Under the pieces are notes generated by a model. It searched no databases, was not told the DNA's origin, and worked only from the letters and a program-made list of their open reading frames with translations. A stretch of DNA of 64,000 bases from Pedobacter sp. (GTDB lineage Bacteria; Bacteroidota; Bacteroidia; Sphingobacteriales; Sphingobacteriaceae), in NCBI GenBank assembly GCA_008015505.1, contig SSFR01000018.1, positions 1 through 64,000 on the forward strand, written 5' to 3'. Position numbers and translations under genes: made by a program. Within the stretch, counting starts at the first letter, position 1. Each line of letters begins with the position of its first letter. Below are positions 1 to 9,479 of the stretch, in pieces.

Positions 1-63
1 AAAATGCTCGAATAAGTTTTATTGAGATTACAAATTAGCTATTAGTAGTAGCCCTCACACACC

Positions 64-960
64 ATGAAAATATTCCAACAACTATTAATAAGCATCATAC
101 TATTACTCTCTTCAATTAGAACTATAGCACAAACTCCCGATAACATTAAAACTACAACAAAATCATTCTTCGCTTTTGAGTTTAACGTACTAACAAACAG
201 TACATTTGCTGGCCGACAAGCCCGTGCTGCTCAACCTTATTTAACCCCTTCTATTACCTATAACAACAAACATGGTTTCTACATCGCTGGCTCGTTATCC
301 TATCAAGCTACAAGACAGGTTATAGATGCCTATACCCTAAGCATAGGTGATACCTTAAAGCTATTCCAGGGCTTTAATATTAATTTTAGTGCTGAAAAAA
401 GTGTCTATACTTCCGGTAGTGAGAGTGTACTGGCAAGCACTGGGGCTTTACTTGGAACAGGCCTTAGCTATGAGTTAGAACCCTTCACTTTTAGTGCCGC
501 AGGTATGCTCACTATTTTGAATGATCCAATAGTACAAGGCACAGATAAACTTATTTTCTTTAGTCTAGGCTATACATATTCATTAGGCCACTGGAGTATC
601 AATCCAAGTATCGTTAACACCATAGGTACAAGAAAATATGTCTTAATTAATGATAGAAAAAATTTTGAATACCAATACCCAAATCGAACATATGACCTAT
701 CAAGCCCAACGGCGAACAGACTCCAAGTGTTAGACTACGAAGTAGCTTTTCCAATTACTTATACTTCTTCTACTAATGGAAAACCTTGGAGCTTTAGTTT
801 TACTCCGACATGGGCTATACCAATTAATCCAACTACATTCACATACTACTATGATTATGTGGCACATAACGGGACTACTATACGCTCAGGGCCTTACTAT
901 ATTACACCTAATCCCAAAGACCTGTGGTACTTTAATATAACCTTTACTGCAACTTTATAA
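64..960 (+). CDS. Secreted, probably outer-membrane beta-barrel protein of unknown function
   Basis: The 298-residue product starts with a clear signal peptide (basic start, hydrophobic stretch to about residue 22, then AQTPDN), so it is exported. The mature part is rich in Ser, Thr, Tyr and alternating hydrophobic residues, in short stretches such as GFYIAGSLSY and LIFFSLGYTYSLG, and it ends in an aromatic strand (LWYFNITFTATL). This pattern is typical of a small outer-membrane barrel, but no family motif is recognised. dcd follows 29 bp downstream on the same strand, so the two may share a transcript although no functional link is obvious. The ATG at 64 is the natural start since it opens the signal peptide directly. 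Function unknown. Confidence 0.7.
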   Translation: MKIFQQLLISIILLLSSIRTIAQTPDNIKTTTKSFFAFEFNVLTNSTFAGRQARAAQPYLTPSITYNNKHGFYIAGSLSYQATRQVIDAYTLSIGDTLKLFQGFNINFSAEKSVYTSGSESVLASTGALLGTGLSYELEPFTFSAAGMLTILNDPIVQGTDKLIFFSLGYTYSLGHWSINPSIVNTIGTRKYVLINDRKNFEYQYPNRTYDLSSPTANRLQVLDYEVAFPITYTSSTNGKPWSFSFTPTWAIPINPTTFTYYYDYVAHNGTTIRSGPYYITPNPKDLWYFNITFTATL

Positions 961-989
961 ATAAGACCAATAAATCGTAACCTAAACTG

Positions 990-1526
990 ATGATACTCTC
1001 CGATAAATTAATACTGGAAGAAATTGAAAAAGGAACCATTATTATAGAGCCTTTTAAACGGGAATGTTTAGGTACAAACTCCTACGATGTGCACTTAGGA
1101 AAATACCTAGCTACTTATAAAAACAGGGTATTAGACGCAAAAGCACATAATGAAGTAGATCATTTTGAAATACCTAAACAGGGCTTCGTTTTACAACCCA
1201 ATACACTCTATCTCGGCGTGACTATGGAATACACCGAAACACATCAGCATGTACCTTTTCTGGAAGGCAAATCAAGTACCGGGCGACTGGGAATCGATAT
1301 CCATGCTACAGCTGGAAAAGGAGATGTTGGCTTCTGTAATACCTGGACATTGGAAATTTCTTGTGCACAGGCGGTTCGTATATATGCAGGTATGCCCATT
1401 GGGCAGCTAATCTATTTTGTTATTGATGGGGATATCGAAACACGATATAATACCAAAAACAATGCCAAATACAATCATAAAACAACACGTCCTGTTGAAA
1501 GTATGATGTGGAAAAATACATTCTAA
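990..1526 (+). CDS. dcd: dCTP deaminase
   Basis: This enzyme deaminates dCTP to dUTP and so feeds dTMP synthesis. The 178-residue length is normal for the trimeric dUTPase/Dcd fold. The nucleotide-binding segment EGKSSTGRLG (residues about 92-101) and the following HATAGKGDVGF match the Dcd signature. Glu122 in TWTLEIS is in the place of the catalytic glutamate, and AGMPIGQLIYF (133-143) is the conserved core strand. A bifunctional dCTP deaminase/dUTPase is possible, but I cannot separate the two by eye. It lies in a loose plus-strand run with the gene upstream and the FAH-family gene downstream. Confidence 0.92.
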   Translation: MILSDKLILEEIEKGTIIIEPFKRECLGTNSYDVHLGKYLATYKNRVLDAKAHNEVDHFEIPKQGFVLQPNTLYLGVTMEYTETHQHVPFLEGKSSTGRLGIDIHATAGKGDVGFCNTWTLEISCAQAVRIYAGMPIGQLIYFVIDGDIETRYNTKNNAKYNHKTTRPVESMMWKNTF

Positions 1527-1597
1527 ACTCCCAAAATGCCAATTGGCTCATTACAACACCTCTATTTATCACCCATTAAAACATCAATCCCTATTTT

Positions 1598-2611
1598 ATG
1601 AAACTAGTATCCTATAAAACTGAAGAAGATGAACATTTAGGTCTTTATATAAATGGACATATCTATAATTTGAATGCTTGCGATAAGTTCATCCCCGATA
1701 ACATGAATGCTTTCCTTCAAGAAGGAGAGCAAACAATGACTCGCGCAAAAAAGATAGACTCAGAAATAAAATCAGGTAAATATCAGGCCAAAGAAGAGCT
1801 TTTTTTTGAGCTCTTAGCCCCTGTGCCCCACCCCACTTCATGCCGCGATGGTTATGCATTTCGTCAGCATGTAGCATCTGCACGCCGTAATCGTCACCTG
1901 GAGATGATCCCTGAATTCGATCAATATCCTATTTTTTACTTTACCAACCATAATGCCATTCAAGGACCAGGTGAAATCCAATGCATGCCTGATCATTTTC
2001 AAAAATTAGACTTTGAACTCGAGGTAGCCGCAGTTATCGGCACAAAGGGGAGAAACATCAGCGCATCCGAAGCCGACAAGTACATTGCGGGATACACCAT
2101 TATGAATGATATGAGTGCCCGAACCCTACAGATGGAAGAAATGTTATTAAGCCTAGGTCCAGCAAAAGGCAAGGACTTTTCAACTGTCATTGGTCCTTGG
2201 TTAGTCACCCCTGATGAGCTAGCATCCTATCGAGTAGCACCTAAGCCCGGGCACATTGGCAATAACTATAATCTAGAAATGAAATGCTGGGTAAACAACG
2301 TGTTAGTTTCCTCAGGTTCGATGGCTGATATGGATTGGACATTTGCCGAAATTATTGAGCGCTGCGCCTATGGCACAGATATATTACCTGGGGATGTTAT
2401 TGGGTCAGGAACTGTTGGAACAGGTTGTTTTTTAGAGCTAAATGGCACGGGCTTACTTGGCGATCCTCAATATACCCCACAATGGCTTCAGCCCAATGAT
2501 GTCGTAGAGATGGCTATTACAGGGCTTGGTCACTTAAGTAGTACCATCCGAAAAGTCGATACAGATCTTTCTATCCTAGCCTTAAAAAAGCATCACAAGG
2601 TGAACGCCTGA
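1598..2611 (+). CDS. Fumarylacetoacetate hydrolase family protein
   Basis: The 337-residue protein has the FAH C-terminal fold. The metal ligands are visible as FELE (Glu140, Glu142) and NDMSAR (Asp171), with spacing like that of fumarylacetoacetase, and Asp84 in CRDGYAF may supply the fourth. In the family the enzyme cleaves C-C bonds of beta-diketo acids; the last step of tyrosine breakdown (fumarylacetoacetate to fumarate and acetoacetate) is the likely role because the same window encodes a phenylalanine hydroxylase-like enzyme. Other FAH-family activities (decarboxylase, hydratase) cannot be excluded. The flavin reductase-like gene begins 16 bp downstream, so the two probably form an operon. 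Confidence 0.85.
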   Translation: MKLVSYKTEEDEHLGLYINGHIYNLNACDKFIPDNMNAFLQEGEQTMTRAKKIDSEIKSGKYQAKEELFFELLAPVPHPTSCRDGYAFRQHVASARRNRHLEMIPEFDQYPIFYFTNHNAIQGPGEIQCMPDHFQKLDFELEVAAVIGTKGRNISASEADKYIAGYTIMNDMSARTLQMEEMLLSLGPAKGKDFSTVIGPWLVTPDELASYRVAPKPGHIGNNYNLEMKCWVNNVLVSSGSMADMDWTFAEIIERCAYGTDILPGDVIGSGTVGTGCFLELNGTGLLGDPQYTPQWLQPNDVVEMAITGLGHLSSTIRKVDTDLSILALKKHHKVNA

Positions 2612-2627
2612 ATAAACAAACACACCC

Positions 2628-3515
2628 ATGATCACCCTCAACCCCGACAATCTAGCCCCAATAGACCTTCAGAGCTACCTGCAACATGCCATTGCGCCTC
2701 GTCCGATTTGTTTTGCATCGACAGTCGACAAAGCAGGACATATTAATCTGAGCCCTTTTAGCTTTTTTAACCTATTTAGCACCAATCCGCCCATCTGTGT
2801 GTTCTCCCCATCTCGACGCGTAAGAGATAATACAACTAAGCATACCCTGGAAAATATTTTGGAGGTTCCTGAATGTGTAATTAACATCGTCAATTACGCT
2901 ATGGTGCAACAAGTCTCCTTGGCTAGCGTCGAATACCCTAAAGGCGTAAATGAATTTATCAAAGCGGGGTTCACACCCCTGCAATCCACCCATGTTAAGC
3001 CTCCACGCGTAGCCGAATCACCCGTCCAACTGGAATGCCTGGTGCAACAAGTAATCCCCCTTGGGCAGGAAGGTGGAGCGGGGAATCTTGTCTTAGCCCA
3101 AATCAAACTTATTCACATCAAAGAAGAAATACTCAATGAAAAAGGTAAAATAGATCAAAAAAAAATCGATCTAGTTGCTCGTCTGGGAGGTAATTGGTAT
3201 TGCCGAGTAACCGGAAACAACCTCTTTAAAGTAGACAAACCCGTTAGCACCATTGGAATAGGAATTGACGCCATCCCAGAAACGATTCGACACTCCCACA
3301 TACTGAGTGGGAATAATTTAGGCCAATTAGGCAATGTTGAAGCTTTGCCTAGTGATGAAGCAATCGAACAGATGAAGCAACATCCCGAAGTACGAGCTAT
3401 TTTAGATGCCACTATGGGTGATCATAAAACAAGGGAAATTGAGCTGCATACCCGGGCCAAAATACTCTTGGATCAGGGTGATGTGGAGACTGCTTGGCAA
3501 ATATTGCTTATTTAG
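2628..3515 (+). CDS. Flavin reductase family protein (FMN-binding split barrel)
   Basis: The 295-residue product begins with the split-barrel flavin-binding pattern: IAPRPICFASTVDKAGHINLSPFSFFNLFSTNPP is replaced here only by close variants, with the SPFSFFN segment at about residues 42-48 contacting FMN in relatives. Such proteins reduce or bind FMN and often serve aromatic-ring catabolism. The gene is tightly coupled to the FAH-family gene 16 bp upstream, which suggests a shared catabolic job, but the substrate is unknown. The C-terminal ~100 residues (after about 195) go beyond the usual ~200-residue domain and have no motif I recognise. It is convergent with the ClC gene, ending 15 bp before that gene's stop. 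Confidence 0.8.
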   Translation: MITLNPDNLAPIDLQSYLQHAIAPRPICFASTVDKAGHINLSPFSFFNLFSTNPPICVFSPSRRVRDNTTKHTLENILEVPECVINIVNYAMVQQVSLASVEYPKGVNEFIKAGFTPLQSTHVKPPRVAESPVQLECLVQQVIPLGQEGGAGNLVLAQIKLIHIKEEILNEKGKIDQKKIDLVARLGGNWYCRVTGNNLFKVDKPVSTIGIGIDAIPETIRHSHILSGNNLGQLGNVEALPSDEAIEQMKQHPEVRAILDATMGDHKTREIELHTRAKILLDQGDVETAWQILLI

Positions 3516-3529
3516 TACGCCTCAAGTTG

Positions 3530-5371
3530 CTACGAATACATTTTTAATAATTGTCTGTACCTACTTAATATACTTGATTTTGATATGAATCCGACAAGTT
3601 TTTCATGGTCTATAACGGGAAGAATCCATGTCTCTGTTTCATCAAATTTTTTGATAACTGCTATCATATTATCATCTAAATAAATAAGTACTGGAGGTAC
3701 GATCATTATTTCCTGAATGGATAATAAATTATGCCGCTTCCCACCAAACATAAAAGGCCTAATGATATCCATTGTGATAACTCCTTTTAGGTGCCGCTCG
3801 TCATCTATCACAGCTATCAAATTATGCTTCCCACGCTTTATTAAACTGATGAGTTCATTAAATGCGGAGTCGATCTGAATGCATTGCACATCCTTTTCGA
3901 TCAATTCAGAAACTGTAATCTGCGATAATAGGTTACTATCGTGCTCAGGAGTAAATATCTTTCCCTGGTCAGCTAACTCCCTTAAATCAGGAGATATTGA
4001 AGAAAATCGCTTGACAATCAAAAAAGAAATTACCGAAACAATCATCAATGGAATAAAAAGGCTATAGCCCGAACTCGACTCAGCAATGAGAAAAATTGCT
4101 GTTAATGGAGCATATAAGATGCCACTCATCACACCAGCCATCCCTACGATAACCATATCATTGATCGGCACATTTGAGAAGCCTATCCAGGTTGCCAATG
4201 AGGCCACAACGTACCCTAATATCCCTCCCGCAAATAATGATGGACCAAAACTTCCACCATTACCCCCAGCAACAATCGTCACTGACGTAGCAAATGCTTT
4301 AAAAAGACAAACCAACCCTAAAAACAATAACATCAACCACGGCTTGTAACTGAAATACTTAAAAAAACTTAACCCAAAAATCGATTCTTCTTTTCCACTA
4401 ATCAAATCTTTAATCGTTTGATACCCCTCGCCAAAGAGCGGCGGCAAGAAACAACACAACAGAGAAAGAATCGCACCTCCCATGAGTGCTTTTTGCAAAC
4501 GACTAATATGGAGTATCTTAAACTGATGCTCAACCCATCCTGAAACAACCACAAAATAACGTGCATAAATCCCACTAATAACTGCCAATATTATATAAAG
4601 TGGAATGTGTTCGTAGTTAAATGTATTACTCGGATGAAACTGAAACAACACTTCTTCATTCAAAATAATCCTTGACATCAAGCTTCCACAAATAGCCGCC
4701 ACAATCAAAGGAACAAAGTCAGAAAAGATAATCCCAGTGAGCAGAATTTCGAAAGCAAACATCATTCCTGCAATAGGAGCATTAAACGCCGAAGCAATAC
4801 CTGCCGCGGCACCTGCGGCTAGTAACAATGTTCGATCTTTGTAATCCAACTTATAGGTTTTTGCAAAATTTGAACCTATAGCTGATCCCGTAACTGCAAT
4901 TGGACTTTCTAAGCCCACCGACCCACCTAAACCGACCGTGATTGCACTTTGAATAATCTGTGAATACATTTTTACAGACGATACCATACTAGAATTTTGT
5001 GCAATTTCATACAGTATAGAAGGAATACCCTTGTGATCTTTTCCCCCAAAAAATACAATAACAATAAGCGTAGTTAATACAATCCCAAGCAAAGGAAAAA
5101 TAAGATAGAATATCAGCTGCTGCTCGAATATAAGCTTGTGGGTAATCAAGTGACTGATATGATGCACCAATATTTTTAAAAACACCCCGGACAATCCTGC
5201 AGTACACCCAACAAGGATACCCGAAAGAATCAGAAATTGATTTCTTGAAAGACTACCTCGTAGCCAAAGCAAAAAAGCTTCATACACCTTTACTTTTTGC
5301 TTACTCTTGGCAAATTCTCCCATAAACCTGCAGAAATGATAGTATCTTTTGCGCCAGCTAAAATGTTTCAA
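3530..5371 (-). CDS. ClC-family chloride channel/transporter with C-terminal CBS pair
   Basis: The 613-residue inner-membrane protein has the ClC helical core (about 40-455) followed by a cytoplasmic CBS-domain pair (about 485-613). Ion-path signatures are present: KGIP (114-117), GLESP with the gating glutamate Glu155, GGSFGPS (372-378) and Tyr420 in LYAPLTA. Glu208 after FNAPIAGMMFAF sits where the internal proton-transfer glutamate of H+/Cl- exchangers is found, so an exchanger is more likely than a passive channel. CBS domains usually bind nucleotides and gate transport. It is divergent from ctp across a 182 bp gap that holds a 12 bp palindrome. Confidence 0.93.
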   Translation of the reverse strand: MKHFSWRKRYYHFCRFMGEFAKSKQKVKVYEAFLLWLRGSLSRNQFLILSGILVGCTAGLSGVFLKILVHHISHLITHKLIFEQQLIFYLIFPLLGIVLTTLIVIVFFGGKDHKGIPSILYEIAQNSSMVSSVKMYSQIIQSAITVGLGGSVGLESPIAVTGSAIGSNFAKTYKLDYKDRTLLLAAGAAAGIASAFNAPIAGMMFAFEILLTGIIFSDFVPLIVAAICGSLMSRIILNEEVLFQFHPSNTFNYEHIPLYIILAVISGIYARYFVVVSGWVEHQFKILHISRLQKALMGGAILSLLCCFLPPLFGEGYQTIKDLISGKEESIFGLSFFKYFSYKPWLMLLFLGLVCLFKAFATSVTIVAGGNGGSFGPSLFAGGILGYVVASLATWIGFSNVPINDMVIVGMAGVMSGILYAPLTAIFLIAESSSGYSLFIPLMIVSVISFLIVKRFSSISPDLRELADQGKIFTPEHDSNLLSQITVSELIEKDVQCIQIDSAFNELISLIKRGKHNLIAVIDDERHLKGVITMDIIRPFMFGGKRHNLLSIQEIMIVPPVLIYLDDNMIAVIKKFDETETWILPVIDHEKLVGFISKSSILSRYRQLLKMYS

Positions 5372-5458
5372 GGTTTAAAGTTTTTTTAAATCTAGCGCAT
5401 AATCTCTCGGATAAAAAATGATTATCCGACACCAGCCACACTTACACTAAAAAATAAA

Positions 5459-5470
5459 TTACACGTGTAA
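5459..5470. promoter_or_regulatory. Perfect 12 bp palindrome between divergent clc and ctp genes
   Basis: TTACACGTGTAA is a perfect inverted repeat in the shared upstream region of the ClC gene and ctp. It could be an operator for a dimeric regulator, but a single site is weak evidence. Confidence 0.3.
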
Positions 5471-5521
5471 AATCTGCCTTGAATTTGCTAAGATTGTTCT
5501 AGCGTATCACTTCTGGAAGTA

Positions 5522-5529
5522 TACATTTG
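5522..5529 (+). promoter_or_regulatory. Bacteroidota-type -7 element upstream of ctp
   Basis: TACATTTG matches the TAnnTTTG -7 consensus exactly. It lies 24 bp before the ATG at 5554 and overlaps the earlier TTG codon at 5527, which argues that translation starts at the ATG. No well-spaced -33 TTTG was found. Confidence 0.45.
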
Positions 5530-5553
5530 TCAATTGTGGGTTTGTTAAAAAAA

Positions 5554-7689
5554 ATGAAGTTTAATTCAGCTAAAAACATGTTCAAAAGGATATTATTAGG
5601 ATTATTTGTTACCTCGGCATTTGCATGCCAAGTAGACCCTCGAGTCTCAGTTCTGGTGGAGGGCTCTCCCAACCTAAAACCCGACGTACAGCAGGGAATT
5701 ATAGTCAAAAATGTGCTCAAGTTAATTGAAGATTATCACTACAAAAAAGTAGTATTAAATGACTCTCTTTCTTCAGAAATATTTGATAGCTATCTCAAAA
5801 AGCTAGATCCAGGTAGAAACTACTTTCTAAAAAGTGATATCGATGATTTTGAAAAATACCGATACTTCTTTGATGATGATTTTCGCTCAGGAGATCTAAG
5901 TGTGCCCTACTATATCTTCAATGTATATCAAAAGCGCTATAATGAGAGTGTTCAATTTGCGCTTTCTCAGGTTAACAATCCATTTGATTTCAATGTCAAA
6001 GATACCTTGATTTATAATCGGGAAAAATTGCCCTGGTTTACTTCAAAAACTGAGTCCAATACCCTTTGGACCAAGCGTGTTAAATATGATCTATTGAATC
6101 TAAAAATAACAGGCACAGACGAAGCTAAGAATGTCGAAACTATCAAAAAACGGTATGAAAATCTATTAACACAGGCTAGTAAAACAAACAATCAGGATGT
6201 TTTCCAAATCCTGATGAGCGCCTTTACAGAGTCTATTGACCCACATACGAATTACTTTGTACCCGCTAGAGCACAGGAATTCAACGAAGGGCTTGCCCGA
6301 ACCTTCGAAGGGATTGGAGCCCGTTTACAATTAGATAACGAAGTAGTTAAAGTCGTCGAAATTATTCCTGGGGGGCCTGCATTTAAAGCCAATAACCTGC
6401 ATGCAAACGATCGAATTGTTGGTGTAGCACAAGGTAAGGACGGGGAGTTTGTAGATGTTATTGGTTGGCGAATAGACGCTACTGTTTCTAAAATTAAAGG
6501 CCCTAAAGGAACTATTGTTCGCTTGAAAATTATACCTGCAGGCAAAGAGCTCTCTTCTGCACCCCAAATTATAGAAATTACACGCGATAAAATCGTCTTA
6601 GAAGAGCAATCTGCTAAAAAAGTGATTAAAACCATCACTCAAGCTGGGAAAACCTATAAAATCGGAATTATTCAGATTCCTGCTTTTTATGCTGACTGGA
6701 ATGCCTATCAAGCCGGAGATCCCAATTATAAAAGCACTACTCGAGATGTCCATTTACTCCTTGATACACTTAAGAACAACAAGGTCGATGCCGTTATCAT
6801 TGATTTAAGAAGCAATGGTGGTGGCTCCTTACAAGAAGCTGTTAGCTTAACCGGATTATTTATTAAAACTGGTCCTGTTGTACAGGTTAGAGATACTCGA
6901 AACAATGTTGATATTCAAATGGATCGAAACAATACTATAGAGTGGAGTGGCCCATTAGGGGTTATTGTTGATCGTTTTAGTGCTTCCGCTTCAGAAATTT
7001 TTTCAGGGGCCATACAAGACTATGGTAGGGGTATTATCATGGGTACTCAAACCTACGGCAAAGGGACGGTACAACAGCAGGTTGATGTTTCCAAACTTCT
7101 AAGCCCTGTAGAGAAGCTACAAATCGCCGAAGGAGATAAGAATGAGAATATTAATATTTCTGCAAATGCGCCTCAATTTGGTCAGATCAACCTAACCATT
7201 AGCAAATTTTACAGAATTAGTGGAAGCAGCACTCAGCATAAAGGCGTAATTCCCGATGTATCCTTTCCCATGGTATACCCCGCAGATAAATACGGCGAAA
7301 GTTCCCAAAGGTCGGCTTTACCATGGGATACGATTAACCCTTGTAGTTATACAACATTCTCTGATATTTCCCCAATAAAAAAACAACTGGTAGTTGCTCA
7401 TGATAAGCGAATGAACAGTTCTACTGAGTACAAAAACCTGCTTGATGATATTGCTCAAATAAAAAAAGGTGATACTGAAGGCTCAGTATCTCTTAACGAA
7501 GCTCAACTCAAAAAAGAACGCGATGAGCAAGAAGCCAAAGCATTAGCCAAAACAAACCAGCATCGCGCAGCAACTGGCTTACCGCCTTTGAAAAAAGGAG
7601 AAACAGACACCAAACACAAAGATGACTTTGACTTTACCCAAAATGAATGCTTAAAAATTATGGCTGATTATATACGATTAAAACAATAA
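5554..7689 (+). CDS. Carboxy-terminal processing (tail-specific) protease, S41 family
   Basis: This is a periplasmic S41 protease of the Prc/Tsp type that trims C-termini of envelope proteins. A hydrophobic signal (FKRILLGLFVTSAFAC) ends in a cysteine, so it may be a lipoprotein, although the lipobox is imperfect. An N-terminal helical domain precedes a PDZ domain (around residues 245-345) and the catalytic core. The Ser/Lys dyad is visible in RFSASASEIFSG (Ser478) and TYGKGTVQQQ (Lys503), counting from the ATG at 5554; the 25-residue spacing equals that of E. coli Prc. A longer reading from TTG 5527 overlaps the likely promoter. At 711 residues it is full length. A strong terminator follows. 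Confidence 0.93.
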   Translation: MKFNSAKNMFKRILLGLFVTSAFACQVDPRVSVLVEGSPNLKPDVQQGIIVKNVLKLIEDYHYKKVVLNDSLSSEIFDSYLKKLDPGRNYFLKSDIDDFEKYRYFFDDDFRSGDLSVPYYIFNVYQKRYNESVQFALSQVNNPFDFNVKDTLIYNREKLPWFTSKTESNTLWTKRVKYDLLNLKITGTDEAKNVETIKKRYENLLTQASKTNNQDVFQILMSAFTESIDPHTNYFVPARAQEFNEGLARTFEGIGARLQLDNEVVKVVEIIPGGPAFKANNLHANDRIVGVAQGKDGEFVDVIGWRIDATVSKIKGPKGTIVRLKIIPAGKELSSAPQIIEITRDKIVLEEQSAKKVIKTITQAGKTYKIGIIQIPAFYADWNAYQAGDPNYKSTTRDVHLLLDTLKNNKVDAVIIDLRSNGGGSLQEAVSLTGLFIKTGPVVQVRDTRNNVDIQMDRNNTIEWSGPLGVIVDRFSASASEIFSGAIQDYGRGIIMGTQTYGKGTVQQQVDVSKLLSPVEKLQIAEGDKNENINISANAPQFGQINLTISKFYRISGSSTQHKGVIPDVSFPMVYPADKYGESSQRSALPWDTINPCSYTTFSDISPIKKQLVVAHDKRMNSSTEYKNLLDDIAQIKKGDTEGSVSLNEAQLKKERDEQEAKALAKTNQHRAATGLPPLKKGETDTKHKDDFDFTQNECLKIMADYIRLKQ

Positions 7690-7710
7690 TCATCGGCCTA
7701 TATTCTGGTC

Positions 7711-7770
7711 AAATGAGCTTTCAGTGAATATTAGTTTATCTACATTCTTTGAAAGCTCATTTTTTTTTTC
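7711..7770 (+). terminator. Rho-independent terminator after ctp
   Basis: An 11 bp stem, AATGAGCTTTC (7712-7722) with GAAAGCTCATT (7751-7761), is followed directly by a run of T residues to 7769. The loop is long (28 nt). Confidence 0.8.
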
Positions 7771-7834
7771 TTAAATTGCAGTCCGATTTTATTTATTTAT
7801 TATTTTAAATAAAACGAATTAAGAGCTCAGTATC

Positions 7835-8182
7835 ATGGATTTAATAAAATTTGTAGAAGAACAAGCAATTGTCAAAAAAGAACATCCCGCTTTTAAAGCT
7901 GGTGATACGATTAGTGTTCATTACAAAATTCGCGAAGGAAATAAAGAGCGTCTCCAAGTTTATCAAGGTGTTGTCGTTCAACGTAACAGTAAAGGAGTAA
8001 CCGAAACATTTACAGTACGTAAAATGTCAAACGGGGTGGGTGTCGAGCGTATATTTCCCATCAATTCCCCAAATATTGATAGAATTGATGTAAATAATTT
8101 AGGTAAAGTTAGAAGGGCTAAACTATTTTATTTACGCGAATTGACAGGAAAAGCTGCTCGAATTAAGTCTAAAAGAGCGTAA
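7835..8182 (+). CDS. rplS: 50S ribosomal protein L19
   Basis: The 115-residue product carries the L19 core: [16 protein letters not shown], then [14 protein letters not shown] and [19 protein letters not shown], with a basic C-terminus ending KSKRA. L19 sits at the interface of the ribosomal subunits. In many bacteria rplS closes an rpsP-rimM-trmD-rplS operon, but here rpsP, rimM and trmD lie at 54-56 kb on the other strand, and rplS is monocistronic between two good terminators. Confidence 0.97.
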   Translation: MDLIKFVEEQAIVKKEHPAFKAGDTISVHYKIREGNKERLQVYQGVVVQRNSKGVTETFTVRKMSNGVGVERIFPINSPNIDRIDVNNLGKVRRAKLFYLRELTGKAARIKSKRA

Positions 8183-8206
8183 GTTTAATTTTCATTTTTA
8201 TTTTTT

Positions 8207-8240
8207 ACCTCTCATTCTAAAAAAGAATGAGAGGTTTTTT
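8207..8240 (+). terminator. Rho-independent terminator after rplS
   Basis: Perfect 11 bp stem CCTCTCATTCT (8208-8218) and AGAATGAGAGG (8224-8234) with a 5 nt loop and six T residues. Confidence 0.9.
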
Positions 8241-8315
8241 GTTTCAAAAAAATCTCTAATGCTTTCCTTTAATTTCGTTAAATCATTTTTAATTTGTCCT
8301 GGAAGAATACTACCC

Positions 8316-9470
8316 ATGGAAATCTTCGATCACATCATATTTGGAAATAGCATACACGATTACGTCCTCTTTGCTATTATTTTTACTCTAGGATTGGTAT
8401 TCAAAAGAATATTCTCTCGTGGAATAAGTAAACTATTTTTTCGCCTGTTTACTCAAAATGGAACTAATTCCAGTGCGCTGGTATTTGTTTCTCTCTTACT
8501 TCGTCCTATCGAGTTGCTAATCATGTCTGTAGTATGCTATTGGGCCATCAATCAGCTTGACTACCCTCTAAAAGAAGTGCTCTTTTCTCGTGAAAATATC
8601 ATTAATAATGTAACGACTTATTATCAAATTCGAGTTGTCAATGTTATCGATAAACTCTTCTTATTCTTCCTCATTTTATCCACCTTTTGGATCATTTTAC
8701 GCATTATTGATTCAGTAGCCCATGTTTTGATGCGCAAGGCGTCCGTTACTAAATCAAAAACAGATGATCAGATCATTCCATTTGTAAAAGAACTCAGTAA
8801 AATTACAACGATCATCATAGGTGTATTTATTGCCCTGAAACTCGTTTGTGAAGTAAACGTAGCGGCCATAATTACTGGGCTTGGAATAGGTGGTATCGCC
8901 ATTGCCCTTGCAGCAAAAGATACACTACAAAATCTATTGGGCTCTTTTACCATTTTTGCAGACAAACCCTTTGTTACTGGAGATTTGATTCGCGTGGATA
9001 AGTATGAAGGCACTATAGAAAAAGTTGGTTTTAGAAGTACACTTCTGCGCACCACGGATAAAACTGTTGTTGTCATTCCAAACAGCAAAATGATCGATAC
9101 ACCATTGGAAAATCTCACGCTTCGTAACCTTCGTCGCATGAAGTTCTATCTAAACCTCCAATATGATACCCCTCCTACCATCATGATGGCCATATCTAAG
9201 GAAATCACGCAATGCATCAATCAACACCGACATGCTAGCCAAGCTTTTGTTCATTTTGAATCGTTTGGCGAGTCTTCATTAAATCTACTCGTACGATACT
9301 ATATAGGTGTTATTGATGATGCCAAGTACCTAAATATCCGTGAAGAAATTAATTACAAAATTATTGACATTGTAATAGGACATGGCGCCCACTTTGCCCT
9401 TCCTTCAAAAACTATATACCTCCACCAACATACCGGCACAGAAAATCCACTCCAAGAGCCCCTAAAATAA
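8316..9470 (+). CDS. MscS-family mechanosensitive ion channel
   Basis: This is a small-conductance mechanosensitive channel that releases solutes on osmotic downshock. Several N-terminal membrane helices are followed by the pore helix GLGIGGIAIALAAKDTLQNL and the beta-domain opening ADKPFVTGDLIRVD, then GTIEKVGFRST and VVVIPNSKM, the classic MscS order. The C-terminal cytoplasmic domain ends near VYLHQH-like sequence. The ATG at 8316 (protein starting MEIFDHIIFG) is preferred; an upstream ATG at 8259 lies only 19 bp past the rplS terminator and would add a 19-residue non-conserved leader. It is convergent with psd with a 9 bp gap. Confidence 0.93.
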   Translation: MEIFDHIIFGNSIHDYVLFAIIFTLGLVFKRIFSRGISKLFFRLFTQNGTNSSALVFVSLLLRPIELLIMSVVCYWAINQLDYPLKEVLFSRENIINNVTTYYQIRVVNVIDKLFLFFLILSTFWIILRIIDSVAHVLMRKASVTKSKTDDQIIPFVKELSKITTIIIGVFIALKLVCEVNVAAIITGLGIGGIAIALAAKDTLQNLLGSFTIFADKPFVTGDLIRVDKYEGTIEKVGFRSTLLRTTDKTVVVIPNSKMIDTPLENLTLRNLRRMKFYLNLQYDTPPTIMMAISKEITQCINQHRHASQAFVHFESFGESSLNLLVRYYIGVIDDAKYLNIREEINYKIIDIVIGHGAHFALPSKTIYLHQHTGTENPLQEPLK

Positions 9471-9479
9471 ATCCAGTTT